DNA from: Endomychus coccineus
Lineage: Eukaryota; Arthropoda; Insecta; Coleoptera; Endomychidae
Assembly: GCA_958510875.1 (NCBI GenBank)
Contig: OY294067.1
Location: forward strand, 231,537,771-231,601,770
DNA: 64,000 nucleotides
Direction: 5' to 3'
Shown: positions 48,072-59,066 of the stretch, piece after piece
Numbering within the stretch: the first letter of the stretch is position 1
How the letters are laid out: every line of letters begins with the position of its first letter
Made by a program: the position numbers and the translations under genes
Notes under the pieces: generated by a model
The model's input: the letters and a program-made list of their open reading frames with translations, nothing else
What the model was told of the DNA's origin: nothing
The model's database searches: none

Positions 48072-49724
48072 TATGCGGTAATTGAAGTGATTGAATAATA
48101 AGCAGTCGAATGGAAATTCAGCTCATGGGGAACAAAACGGCTTACCAATGAGGCTAAAAGATAGGAGTTTTAATTTAAGAAAACATAGGTTTGGTGTTGC
48201 AACCTGTATAGCAAGATTCAGTAAATGATGAAAATAATTTCAAATTGTGCAGAATGTCCATAGCTACCGTTGAAATCGCTTGTTGATATCTCAAAAAGCA
48301 ACGGAGTTATGAAGGTTCCTCGTGTTCCTGGGAAACCATACTCTGTACAATTAATTGTAGTATTTAAAACATTAAAATTTTGTTAATCTCACAGTTAAAA
48401 TAAACAAATCAAGAAAATGTATTTGAATGAAATTAATTCAATCAATGCAATGAATTGACTGATTAAATTATTGATCAAATTGATAAATCAATAAGTAGTT
48501 ATTACATTATTTAATAAATAAATTAATTAATTAAGTCATTGAATGTAGAGTATAATAAATCTTAGTTAATATTAAATGTTTTGAAATTTCTGAGTCGCAA
48601 TGAAGCTGACGTCACTGCGAGGAATCGTAGGTATAAACCAGAGTCACCGACGAGACTAGTGCTTTTAAGCAGGAATTTCGATTAAGTAGGTTAAAAATGA
48701 AGAAGAACAAACATTTTTTGAAAGCTGTACATTTTACAATATTAGTCCTACAGGAATTTTTTTTTTTTACGTTTAAAAATGAAAGATTGACTAATTTTCT
48801 ACAACTTTGGTCTTAATGACATTTCGAAAAAACGAACAGGGACGGAGATATACCTCCATTCGAGTTTTCTGAGATGACACACGTTAACGTTCCGAGTTTT
48901 TGAATTTAGACTGTACCAACTGACGAGAAAAAAAATAACCTTTCTCGTATTTTTTTTTGGTCACTTTTTTCTAATTTTACTGTACTATTCGTAACTACGT
49001 CAACAAATTCTTCGAAATCTCATGTTCAGATCATATGCACATATAAAATTGATGCGTTCTATTTAGATAATTTTGTAAATTAACTTCATTCAATATTAAT
49101 TCAAGGAATGATGAATTAGCGGAAACACCTGTAATATAAATTCAGCCACTCACGAGAATAAGATAAAGTCTTATTGAGGGACACCACTTCAATCTTATTT
49201 GAAACATTCATTTCCAAATGTCTAAAGAGTGACGCTTTGAAAAAGTCATATAGCAGCGAATTTTTTTACGGTAATAACAACAAGAATGAGCATTGCTTTA
49301 CTTTTATGAAAATTGGTGAAGTTAATTATACTTTGAACATCGAACCTATGAATCTCAAAACATTCGATCTTTTCGAAATATGATTTGCGTTATTTTCAGT
49401 TATTTCACGATAAACTTGACTTTCACAATAACCATATGAATATAAGATTGATTCAATTTGCATCAGAGATAACTAGAGTTAAAACATTGTGCTACAGCAT
49501 ATTTGTTTATCCTCAAATCACAGAGCGTTTGGTACGAAAATATTGTCATTTCGCATTTAGGGTAATTGTTTTCTGAAGCACCACCGAACACCGATTCATT
49601 AGATTATCACAGCACAGTTTTTCTGTGGGGCACATATATATTATTGTAGGACAAATATTATTCTAAGAATAAGTTAACATTTCGTCATATTAGATAATGT
49701 ATTTATTTTCTGGGCTTCGCTCAG
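48072..49724. other. CaMKII intron, no gene seen
   Basis: Short ORFs at 49174-49576 show no family motif and lack splice context. Nothing else recognised. Confidence 0.45.
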
Positions 49725-49781
49725 AGGATAAGAAGGGTGGAGTCGATCGCAGTTCTACGGTTATTGCCAAAGATCCGGAAG
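49725..49781 (+). CDS. CaMKII: CaMKII cassette exon: linker
   Basis: This 57-bp, phase 1-1 exon encodes DKKGGVDRSSTVIAKDPE preceded by the shared Glu codon. It matches the VDRSTTV.(S)K.PE segment known from longer insect CaMKII isoforms, with Ser/Thr sites and Lys residues. The acceptor is TTCGCTCAG|AG and the donor GAAG|GTAAAT. If joined to the exon at 62553 it continues P-E-E-I-R-I-V-C. It is skippable without frame loss. Confidence 0.88.
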
Positions 49782-50764
49782 GTAAATTCTACTATTTAAT
49801 AATTCCTTTTAACACTGCACCATTTGTAACATAATGATCTGATGATTTTTGACATACGCGTTATTTAATACCGGTTTTTCCAATTTACAAAAAAAAATCG
49901 AAAGGGAAAGATTGATGTTTCACATATCAACTTTTTACATTTTCAATTATTATATCATCATGTTTTGGCATACTTTGAGCTAAGACTCATTATGTTAATA
50001 TTCATAATTATATAGTTCACACGGTAACGCAGCATGCAGAAACTCTAGACAGGTATATGTAACATAATCATAATTACTGTACGTTTATTATGCGTTTTGT
50101 TTCATTATTTCAATTTCTATAGGAATGGTAGACAGAAAATAACTGTAGTGTTACGAGCCATTACAGTTTATAGGGTAATGCTTACACAACAAGCTGCCTG
50201 GTTTGAGTGGAAGCACATTCTGACAATGTCATGCTTTTTTCAGTCCGCCCAGTTGACAGAGTAACTGTAAACTATAAATTATTAAATATGTTTATTCAAT
50301 AAGTTTTATTATTATATACTGTCCAACAGTTGATCCAAGTGTATTATGATGTATGCTTTTAATTCAAAGTATGCGACAACATCTATAATTTATAATAACA
50401 ATTTAAGCTATAAATCAATTGTTACAATGATGCAGTGCTTGCAACCATCATAAATATAAAGGTATCATTCCATTTTTATCATATCATGGTGAGCTCATTT
50501 ACTAACAAAATGTGATTAATTCTGTTTTTCCGGTGATATCAATTTTTTATGCTTAACCAATTGCTTGACTGATTGAACCTTGGGTATTAGTGCACAATAT
50601 GACATTTCTGTTATTTTTTGTTAATAGATTAGATGTGTGCATGTTCTGTATTTTTTGTTACATAAAGGAATGTATTTTATGGTTTAAACAATTTTGGATT
50701 GGTTTTTCATGAGGTTTATTTATGCATTTATAAGAATAAGAAATAATCTGAATACCCCGTATGC

Positions 50765-50945
<181 letters not shown>

Positions 50946-51608
50946 TTTTGAAATTCCAACCTTTTGAATATTCAGTTGATACTTGATGGTACTAATGAGC
51001 CGATATATAATGTAGCAGTTTTAATGGACATTTATTTTTAACCAATGTCGTCGAAAGTCTAGCCAGAATATCAGAGTGCAACATGTATAATTATTATAGT
51101 CTTTAGGGCGTATATTACTCCAACATAGCACGCGTATATGTTCTTTATAATTCAATTTCAATGGTAACTTTATTTTTGCGTTAAAGTGCATATGATAGAC
51201 GGCAGTGCTAGTGTATAAATGTTTTGTTACAAACTATAAATAACTCTATTCTCTTATTCACATCGATTAAACTCATCAGTTAAATTTGGATCAGCGACGC
51301 TTCGTTTCAACTTGACTAATAGTCTTGCTATATTTATGAAACACATCACTACAACTCAGGGATATTGACTGTCAAAATTGGTTGCTTCAATGGTATTATG
51401 TCAGGTTGGGTGGCCACCCTTGGTGCAGGAAAGAGAAGAGAAAGTATGTAAACTCTGTAATACAATTCTACGCCATTTCAATAAAAATCAGAATATTGTT
51501 CGAGTGCACATATTGAGGTGAACATAATTTATAAGTGAGCGCTATGATTACTGATATAGTTAAATTCACTTTTTGTGATAGTCAATCAGTATAAATATAT
51601 ATGATTAA

Positions 51609-51845
51609 ATTAAGGAACAATTAATTTGACTTTATTATACCACTTTTACGAAAACGTTGCTATAGTTTCAACACAGAAGTGCCATTATCAAGCTAATACA
51701 AAATTATGAAGTGTACTATTGTTTACTTTATACTTTTGTATCTGTTTGATAATGGCACTTCTGTGTTGAAACTATAGCAACGTATTCATTTTATTATAAA
51801 AAGTGGTATGATAAAATCAAATTAATTGTTCTTACAATTAATCAT
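51609..51845. mobile_element. Near-perfect hairpin MITE
   Basis: GAACAATTAATTTGACTTTA, TACCACTTTT, and ACGTTGCTATAGTTTCAACA followed by CAGAAGTGCCATTATCA are repeated inversely around a loop at about 51700-51750, which itself pairs partly. The inner 37 bp of the arms are identical. The right arm has about 14 extra bases. No ORF. A related single arm is at 37740. Confidence 0.85.
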
Positions 51846-52180
51846 AATGATAAATTACCATAGAGTAACAGCTTCTACCATCGATTTTTTTAATAATTCT
51901 TGCAAATCCATAAAATATATCATAATACGATGAATAGAAAAACCCTAAATTTCCAGACTGAAGGGTTTTTGATAATTCATTGACATCATTTGGCGGAAGG
52001 AAAAAATGTTGGTGCTATCAACTCAGGTAGAACTTTGAAAGACAATCCATAGTCTTTACGGGAATGAAATAATATTCTTTACTAACCGCTATGCATTATT
52101 ATTTGATGCTGGTTGAAACATTCAAGGATTTATCACATGAAATTGTAAAATAGTTTCTATACTCATTATCACTCCATTAG

Positions 52181-52309
52181 GCTCTGGTACACCACCTCAA
52201 TCGCCAAGAGCTGCACCATCCACCAGTTCACCATCTAGTTCGGTAACTGCTTCGATTCCAAGACCCAACGCGATTAATTTGGGTCAAGCATTGTTACAGG
52301 GTGTACAAG
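52181..52309 (+). CDS. CaMKII: CaMKII cassette exon: Ser/Pro-rich linker
   Basis: This 129-bp, phase 1-1 exon encodes 43 residues including SGTPPQSPRAAPSTSSPSSS and, further on, PRPNAINLGQALLQGVQ. The first half is low-complexity Ser/Pro/Thr, with TPPQSP sites of proline-directed kinase type and PxxP words that could bind SH3 domains. The second half looks like a short amphipathic stretch. The acceptor is CACTCCATTAG|GC and the donor CAAG|GTTAGG. Evidence that it belongs to CaMKII is its phase, strand, position and codon use. The Ser/Pro-rich type is known for extended CaMKII linkers, but I do not recall this exact block. Skipping it keeps the frame. Confidence 0.85.
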
Positions 52310-52491
52310 GTTAGGGTTTTTGAACAAAGTGTTGATATAATGCTTTGAAATTATATTAACCTGTTAACCAGTGTTGGAGTGTTGTCTGCTAAATCTAACC
52401 ATATTAACAAACCTTGAATGAGAGACCACCGAACAACTACTAAAACTAATTATAAACTGCTCCTTATTCACAGATGTGATGGAAAAATATG

Positions 52492-53134
52492 GAATTAATA
52501 TAAATAGTTCCTGAAAATTCTTTATTATTCATATAGGTTTCGTGATCTCACTATTCTCATTCCATCATCAGGAGTTGCATGTAGGGAGATTCATGTAATA
52601 AAAAAATTCAAAAGAGAAACTAAAACAATATACATGTATGGGATCATCAATTAAAAAATTTAATTTACTAAAAAATTAAAAATACCTAATACAATTCATG
52701 TATTAATTTTTCATAATTAATAACAGTTTAAAGAGAATTAATATAAATAGTTCCTGAAACTCCTTTATTATTCATGTAGGTACCAGTTTCGTGATCCGAC
52801 TATTCTCATTCCATCATCAGGAGTTACATGTAGGGAGATTCATGTAATAAAAAAAATTCAAAAGAGAAACTAAAAAATTGAATATGCTAAACTTCAAAAT
52901 ACCTAATACAATTCATGTATTAATTTTTCATAATTAATAACATTTTAGAGACAATTAATATAAATAGTTCCAGAACTCCTTTATCATTCATATAGGTACC
53001 AGTTTCGTGATCTGACCATTCTCATTCCATCATCAGGAGTTACATGTGGGGAGATTCATGTCATAAAAAAATACTAAACTTCAAAATACCTAATACAATT
53101 CATGTATTAATTTTTCTTAATTAAAAACAACTTA
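52492..53134 (+). repeat. Three-unit tandem repeat, about 185-245 bp per unit
   Basis: Units start near 52492, 52735 and 52951. Each has AATTAATATAAATAGTTCC, then CATTCCATCATCAGGAGTT, GGGAGATTCATGT and AATACCTAATACAATTCATG. They are very similar, with internal deletions that shorten units 2 and 3. The array starts about 180 bp after the 129-bp CaMKII exon. No coding capacity. Confidence 0.92.
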
Positions 53135-55175
53135 AATGTTATGATTTGGCTCCCAGTTGGGTTCGAATTTGATCATATAAAATGATTTTGTCGAAAATAT
53201 ACATTTTCTAATTCAAGACATTTTTGAAAACAAGGTGGTTCTGAAGATGTGAGAGAATTTCTTTCAAGGTTATCAAAACTAAACCCTCAGTAGATCATTT
53301 GGATCCTATTTTGGATGGTTATAGAATATTGACATGTTTATTTATCAAGAAAACTGGGCCGAACAGGGCTGGCCGATTTATATAGGTAGTAATTTATATC
53401 AATATGATGAATACACCCAAAAACATCGGTGCTATGTTTTCCACGGTTCAAGAGAAGGTCGGTAGCATAAAAAATTCCAGGCACATCACAGCAACAGATG
53501 TTCAACAGGAATCAAACAGAACAAGCTGTTGAGAGAATCAGAATCCTCCAGCTTTAACGGTTGATCTTCAAGCAGTACTTCCAACTCACTGGTTAATCAA
53601 ATGTTGTAGCAAACTAGTACAGAACCAAATTAAAAGAACATAATTGTGCCCATTATGTTATGAAAAATCAGTTTATTCAACCTTATAGGCAGTTTGTATC
53701 ACATAAATAAAAAACTTACCAGTTTATTATTGACATTCAAATCTAAAAAACTGAAAGTACTTCGAAGCTATCACCATTTTTGTATTTAAATTTATAAATT
53801 TTTTAGTAGGGTTACCTGAGATTTTACCCTCTGACCCCAAGCTATTATTCAAATACCAAAAATATATATTAAGCATAAATAATAAAATTTCTTATATCTC
53901 AATTTCCTTGAAGATGCCACGAATACACACAGACGAAGTCTCGAAGACTTCAAATATTTAAAAAATCATAAAAAGTCTTAGAATAAAAACTCCTTAACCA
54001 CAGCCTTTTTCATCGAATTTTGAGCAACTTTTAATAAATCCGTTTGACTATCTGTATGGATGTTCGTCACGAAATGTTTGTCCCCACGATAACTCAAAAA
54101 CGAAAGTTCCTATCATATCCGAATTTTGAGAAAAAATCGTTTGTTGTTCGGCGGCGAACCCTATTGTTTTTCATCAAAATCGTGTAATAAACACACCCTT
54201 TTCTGAAGAGTTGAAAAAATTTTTTAGTCAAAACTCCCAAAGTATATATTGAATCGATTCAAAACTTTAACAGTTAATTTAAAACTGCTTTCACCCAAAT
54301 TTCAACAAAAACGTTCAACAACAACAAAAACAATTATCATTGAAGTAAACTTGAATTTACACCGTTCTTTAACAGATTAAAAGTAATAGCGTTGTGGTAT
54401 GTGGTACAGGACATATTACTCCCACACAGTAGATTCGGGTTCGATTCCCAGAATCGAAAAATTGTTTTTGTAAATTTTCTTAAAACATTATTAATATGAA
54501 TATTGTTTAGTTGTTTAAAGATAGGTATATAAGAAAAATGAAATAAATAATTCATTTTATCATCTTTTCACAAAAGAGTGTCTTATAGAACGTGAAACTA
54601 TTATATAGAAATCAGTAACTAAATCAAATGATTTGCAAGGCACACTATTTATCTATTATCCTAGCTGCAACACATTTCTAGTTTATTTATTTCATATTGT
54701 TTATTGTTACCATAAGCACAGCCATTCCTTAGGGTAGGGTATGATGAGTGGAAGATATGGTTTATAACTTATTTAATTGTTTCAATGTTGTTTGTTGTTG
54801 GGAAAAAAATTAAAATTTGTGTCCTGCTGACAACTCTTTGTGATATGTTATGCCATCCTGAGATAATTTTTGTCTTCGGAAGTCAACTCTTTCAGTTCAG
54901 ATACAATTCTTATCATCGGGAGCCATGCTGTCCAATCTACAAATATGTAACAAAACAAGATCATATAACAATCATTCTTTTGCAATAGCCAAAGAACGAA
55001 CAGTCTTGGAAAGTCCTGTAGTAGTTCTTTCAATATACTTACTTTCCAGGAGACTAACTTCAAACTTATACGAGTATACGTGTCTGTGTGTTATTTCACA
55101 TGTTATTCCAAATGCGTGTATTTTTCTTTACATTTGTTTTATGTTATGCTTTTTGCATGCTTGTAAACGCAATAG
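53135..55175. other. CaMKII intron, no gene seen
   Basis: Contains a tRNA-like hairpin (54425-54455), discussed among rejected items, and several short ORFs without motifs. Confidence 0.45.
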
Positions 55176-55262
55176 GTATGGAGTCAACAGTAATGGTAGG
55201 TGGTGTTGAAGAATGGATTACAAACACAGTAAAATATAACAAGTTGCCTACCAGAGATTCAG
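55176..55262 (+). CDS. CaMKII: Probable CaMKII cassette exon, novel linker block
   Basis: This 87-bp, phase 1-1 exon encodes 29 residues: Gly from the split codon, then MESTVMVGGVEEWITNTVKY and NKLPTRDS. The acceptor AAACGCAATAG|GT has a T-rich stretch 15-40 bp upstream; the donor TCAG|GTTAGT is good. The block is not low-complexity, contains Trp and several hydrophobic residues, and could form a short structured element, unlike the rest of the linker. I do not recognise it. Support is an open frame in the one phase that fits, correct strand, both splice sites, and a good alternative acceptor soon after. An unspliced read ends at a stop two codons past the donor. Confidence 0.7.
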
Positions 55263-55433
55263 GTTAGTGCGAAATCATTCAATTAATTTTGTTTCTAATT
55301 TTTCTTCCTCACATCTCGTAACCACGAAAAGAAGTTTCCGTTGTGTCAATATGTGATAACGAGCATATGGTAGGACTTCATCACTAAAACGTGGAACCGT
55401 CTAGAAAACTATAAAGTTCATATTTTTTTGCAG

Positions 55434-55462
55434 TACAACCAAGAGTTAGAAGAACGAGTTGA
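55434..55462 (+). CDS. CaMKII: Candidate alternative last exon of CaMKII (hub-less isoform)
   Basis: A very good acceptor (ATATTTTTTTGCAG|TA) lies 171 bp after the 87-bp exon. In the required phase it encodes VQPRVRRTS and then TGA at 55460-55462. No usable donor is obvious before the stop, so it would be a terminal exon ending the protein before the association domain. The short tail is basic and ends RRTS, a PKA-type site. A polyadenylation signal follows at 55727. CaMKII forms lacking the hub would be monomeric. Everything here rests on the splice-site pattern. A fortuitous acceptor is the alternative. Confidence 0.4.
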
Positions 55463-55726
55463 AGTGGCACGACATACGTCGTCGCTACCATAGTGTGCAA
55501 ACAAAAATTTTGGTTTGTTTATATGTCATCTGGTGTCCCTACTATTTACAGCAGCGCCATATGCTTCCAAAGTATTTCGTCTCGCTCTCGCCGCTTAAGT
55601 CTCTTTGATATATAATGAAACAGGAATGAGATAAAAAAAATTACATAGAATATGATACTCAAATCAAAAATTAATTAATTAAAGATCGATTAAAAGATTC
55701 CTGAGGGCTGTAATAAGAAAAAATCC

Positions 55727-55732
55727 AATAAA
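55727..55732 (+). promoter_or_regulatory. AATAAA polyadenylation signal for the candidate last exon
   Basis: The canonical hexamer lies 265 bp after the TGA at 55460, with a T-containing stretch downstream. AATAAA is common in AT-rich DNA, so by itself this is weak support. Confidence 0.3.
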
Positions 55733-56103
55733 TGTTACTCAAGATCATAATACTCTAAACCAATATAGCTACGTCATGTCTTTGATCTTTGGAAACTGCT
55801 TTCAAACCATGGGTGGGCAGGGTACGACTGAAAGCGGCCAGCCGGATGCTGCTTGCATGGATTGCTATTGCGGTATAATTTTATATAGATATATTCATTC
55901 GGAATTGGATATTAAATTGTGAATACAACACGAATTAATTTATGCTTCAATAACAGTACATTGATATTAGTTTTATCCATAGACCTTCTAATACATGGAC
56001 TGCGCTCTCTATTCTATGTATAGCAAGCTGTGTTATCTGGAATAATGTTGGGTCAATCAAACTGAGGCACATTTTTGTAGACGAGAGAGTATTAGCCAAA
56101 CGT

Positions 56104-56415
56104 AGTGTACATGCACTTGCAATTAATAAACTTTCAAATAACCTACTGGTATTCCCAAAAATATATAAAAATGTAAAAAACTAACCCGTTAAACCTTCAA
56201 CAAACTAACCTGTTACGACCTTCCCGCTTGGTGTGTCGAACTTCCGTCGCTATCGGAAAGCAAAATAACTTACCGGGTTCTTATCGCCTCGGTCAGAACC
56301 ACCAATGACCTACATTGAATTTGGTATATCAACTGTTACTTAATTCGCTCGCCGCTAGAGACACATATCAACTGTATGGGTGAGAAGTACCACACTTGTC
56401 CAATAGTCGCTCTTG
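56104..56415 (-). repeat. SINE-like repeat, copy A
   Basis: Shares long stretches with copy B at 56588-57136: ACATGCACTT, AAACTTTCAAATAAC, GACCTTCCCGCTTGG versus GACCTTGCCATTTGG, GGTTCTTATCGCCTCGGTCA versus GGTCTTACTACCACAGCCTG, and a final CTGTATGGGTG. On the minus strand the middle part resembles a tRNA-derived promoter region. It has no ORF. Confidence 0.55.
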
Positions 56416-56487
56416 TTTTTAGTGCTTAAGTTACACTAGGTCAACGATGTATAGCCATAGACCCACTAGAAAGTCAATGATGCATAT

Positions 56488-56584
56488 AGCACTAAAAGGA
56501 CGACAGGCTATTAGTCGAGATTGGTAACCCCACACGAGAGCACTAAAAAGACAAAAGGTTATTAGTCGAGGTTGGTACCCCCAC
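56488..56584 (+). repeat. Two-unit tandem repeat, about 51-bp unit
   Basis: AGCACTAAAAGGACGACAGG followed by CTATTAGTCGAGATTGG is repeated with a few changes from about 56539. It lies between the two SINE-like copies and may have formed along with their duplication. Confidence 0.75.
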
Positions 56585-56587
56585 TAG

Positions 56588-57136
56588 AGTGCACATGCAC
56601 TTTAATGATACATGGAGAAGGAACATCAATCAATTATAACAAACTTTCAAATAACTTACTAACCTACTATTAACAAAAATATACGAAAATTAGAAAACTA
56701 ATCCAGCAAACATTTGACAAACTAAGCTGCGATGACCTTGCCATTTGGGGGGTTCGAACCTACGCCACTAACAGAAATGAAAGTACATTACATGGGTCTT
56801 ACTACCACAGCCTGAACCGCCGATGGAAGTTGAACACAAAGAGTTCTATATATAGAGTAGACAACTAAGCCTTTCACTGGTATCTTAACGGACATTCTGT
56901 CCTTCTCGCACATGTACTGCGCTCTCACTCGCACGATGTGCGCGCGTTATACGTATTCTTGTATTCTTATACTCTTTGTGTTTTCCTATGCTTAACACAC
57001 TACTTGTCTACTCTATATACAGAACTCTTTGGTTGAACATTGACTTCGGTATATGAACAGATAATTAGCTTTCCGCCAGGATCATAACATATTAACTATA
57101 TGGGTGGGAGCTATCATCTTATTTAATAGTGACTCC
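56588..57136 (-). repeat. SINE-like repeat, copy B, split by a hAT MITE
   Basis: Homologous to copy A over about 340 bp once the 195-bp MITE and its duplication are removed. The minus strand contains GGTTCGAACC, a near-perfect internal B-box of RNA polymerase III promoters, inside a tRNA-like context (GTTCAGGCTGTGGTAGTAAG upstream). This suggests a tRNA-derived SINE on the minus strand. The A-box is only approximate and no A/T-rich tail was defined. Confidence 0.5.
56837..57031. mobile_element. hAT-type MITE
   Basis: A 195-bp element with an 8-bp perfect target duplication, GTTGAACA, at 56829-56836 and 57032-57039. The terminal inverted repeats begin CAAAGAGTTCT at 56837 and match over about 28 bp with one difference (A/G in TTCTATATATAG versus TTCTGTATATAG). 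The 8-bp duplication and CA-starting ends are those of the hAT superfamily. It has no ORF, so it depended on a transposase encoded elsewhere. It inserted into SINE-like copy B. Confidence 0.93.
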
Positions 57137-57139
57137 TCT

Positions 57140-59012
57140 CTAAAGTCGCCCCATACTACAATACAAGCAATTACCTCAAATGTCGACGCATACTTTTTAT
57201 ACTCAGGAGCGCAGAATATATATTAGAAGGTATATGATTTTCCCACACCGCCAATTATCACAATATTGTTATTAAGATGTTTTTTGATTATTCAGTCTAT
57301 TTGAGAGTTGTTTATATAAATTATATTCTACGTATTTCAAAGTAGATTTAGGTAATTAAATAAACATTAATGAGTAACGATACAGTGCATTCAAAAAGCA
57401 TTAAACAAATTATCAATCATCAAAAAATTATCTCATTGATTTTCTGAAATATTAGAAAAATTCAACAAAACATATCTGAAAATATGTTAACATTTACGAA
57501 ATTGTGAATATATAAATATACAAAGATAAAATGATAAACTGAAAACATGTTATGACAATGAATCATATTAATGTATATGGAGCAATGAAATCTAATTCAA
57601 AGGCGCAATCTATTACGTACCTCATGCTATCTAAATTGAGTGTCAAAGGTATATTAGATTATGCTGTGATATTGATAGGTTTGTCACCCTGTAAATTGTT
57701 CAGATTCGATAAACAAACACACAGCTTCAGGCTTACGAATTGCTATACAAGTTGAGTCTAAGAGACAGGTGTATTGAGATTTAATAAGTGCGACAAAGAT
57801 GGGGATAGGATGAGCGTGATTTATAGAATAATAACGTGCCTTTACCCGCCAAAGAACACTTGATCAACAAATAAACTGTCAACCCCCTTACTTTCCATTT
57901 ATAGCCAAAGCATTGTGACTTCGTTTGAAGTTATATCACATAATTTCATGGAACAAATTAACTTTACCAACTGGGGTTTATAGATCACTAACTTGTCTCA
58001 CCTGCAGAACCCGAAAATATATTGCAGTTGATTAGAAACAGATAAAGATATGAAAATACGTCAAATTGTACTCAATTTCAATACATTGAAAGTTCATTCG
58101 AATTAACAATACATGTTTCACAAGGGTCAATACTAGGACCTTCATTGTGTAACTAGCTGCTATATCCGTGGTTGCTTGGCCTACAGTATGGAAAAATATT
58201 TATCCTCCACGGATATCAAGTCATATGTGGGAATGGGAATCTGTAATTTTTCCGCAAACTCATGTAAATAGGGTTTTGAAAGTCAAGTATGCACAATTTC
58301 ATCAAGGTCGATACTTATCTGCTTCAAGATATAGGAGAGGGAGTTGGAATAGTTTGTTGTGGTCTCACGTGAAATTGAGTTTCCTCTTGATTAGAAGGTC
58401 AAATATGCAAAATTTCATCTAGATCGGTACTTTTCTGCTTGAAGGGGTGAGAAGGAATTAGTATATTTTTTTCGAAATTTCATATAGAAAGTAAATTTCC
58501 TCTTGTTTTGAAGGTCAAGTGATCAAAAAAAGTTCAGTATTTTTTAAGGTTGATAGTTTCTTATTATTCATAGTGTAGTAAATCGAACATGACAATTTTG
58601 AATAATGTACCTACATCCGAAAATAAATAATGCAGATTATGGAACAAACTTTCCGCTGATTTGCGCATACCAGTTGATTATTGATCAATCCAATAGTACT
58701 GTTGAGAAACTCATTCTAAATGCAGCTTTGTGACGAAAAAATTACTCACATTCAATTAAACAAACACAGTAAATATTTCATTTAGATATCTCTTTTTCTA
58801 CAAAATATCTTAAGCTCGACTGGGGTTCTTTCCGCTTTTGGAAATCGAGTCAGTTTCCTCCATATACCATTGACATTTACAGAAAAAATGAATAATATTC
58901 ACATATTAACATTTATTTATTTATTCATAATTGCGTAAGTGCTAACATGACAGTAATATCTGATTGTGTTCTTATTTGAATCATTTATCTTAATGTTTAA
59001 CTTTTACAATAG
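57140..59012. other. CaMKII intron, no gene seen
   Basis: A loose internal repetition occurs at 58260-58530 (GAAAGTCAAGTATGCACAAT, then AGAAGGTCAAATATGC, then TGAAGGTCAAGTGATC, with CTTTTCTGCTTGA-type words between), probably a diverged tandem repeat. No exon was recognised. Confidence 0.45.
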
Positions 59013-59066
59013 AGGAGTCTATATTGGAGTTTCATCATCTCAACTCTTCTGAAATAGATACAGATG
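59013..59066 (+). CDS. CaMKII: Probable CaMKII cassette exon, acidic linker block
   Basis: This 54-bp, phase 1-1 exon encodes 18 residues: EESILEFHHLNSSEIDTD, where the first Glu uses the split codon. It is acidic, with two His. The acceptor is TTTTACAATAG|AG and the donor GATG|GTAAGG (strong). Its frame and strand fit the surrounding linker exons, and its symmetric phases make it skippable. I do not recall this sequence from other CaMKII genes, so it is supported by splice signals and frame only. Confidence 0.68.

Noticed and set aside
50250..50268. Possible micro-exon after a TTTTTTCAG acceptor
   Set aside because: The nearest donor gives 17 bp, which breaks the phase 1-1 rule of neighbouring linker exons, and the peptide is not family-like.
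54385..54460. Possible tRNA gene or SINE: GGTTCGATTCC hairpin with tRNA-like upstream text
   Set aside because: The B-box word and T-arm-like hairpin are good, but I could not form an acceptor stem, D-arm and anticodon arm around it, and no second copy was found.
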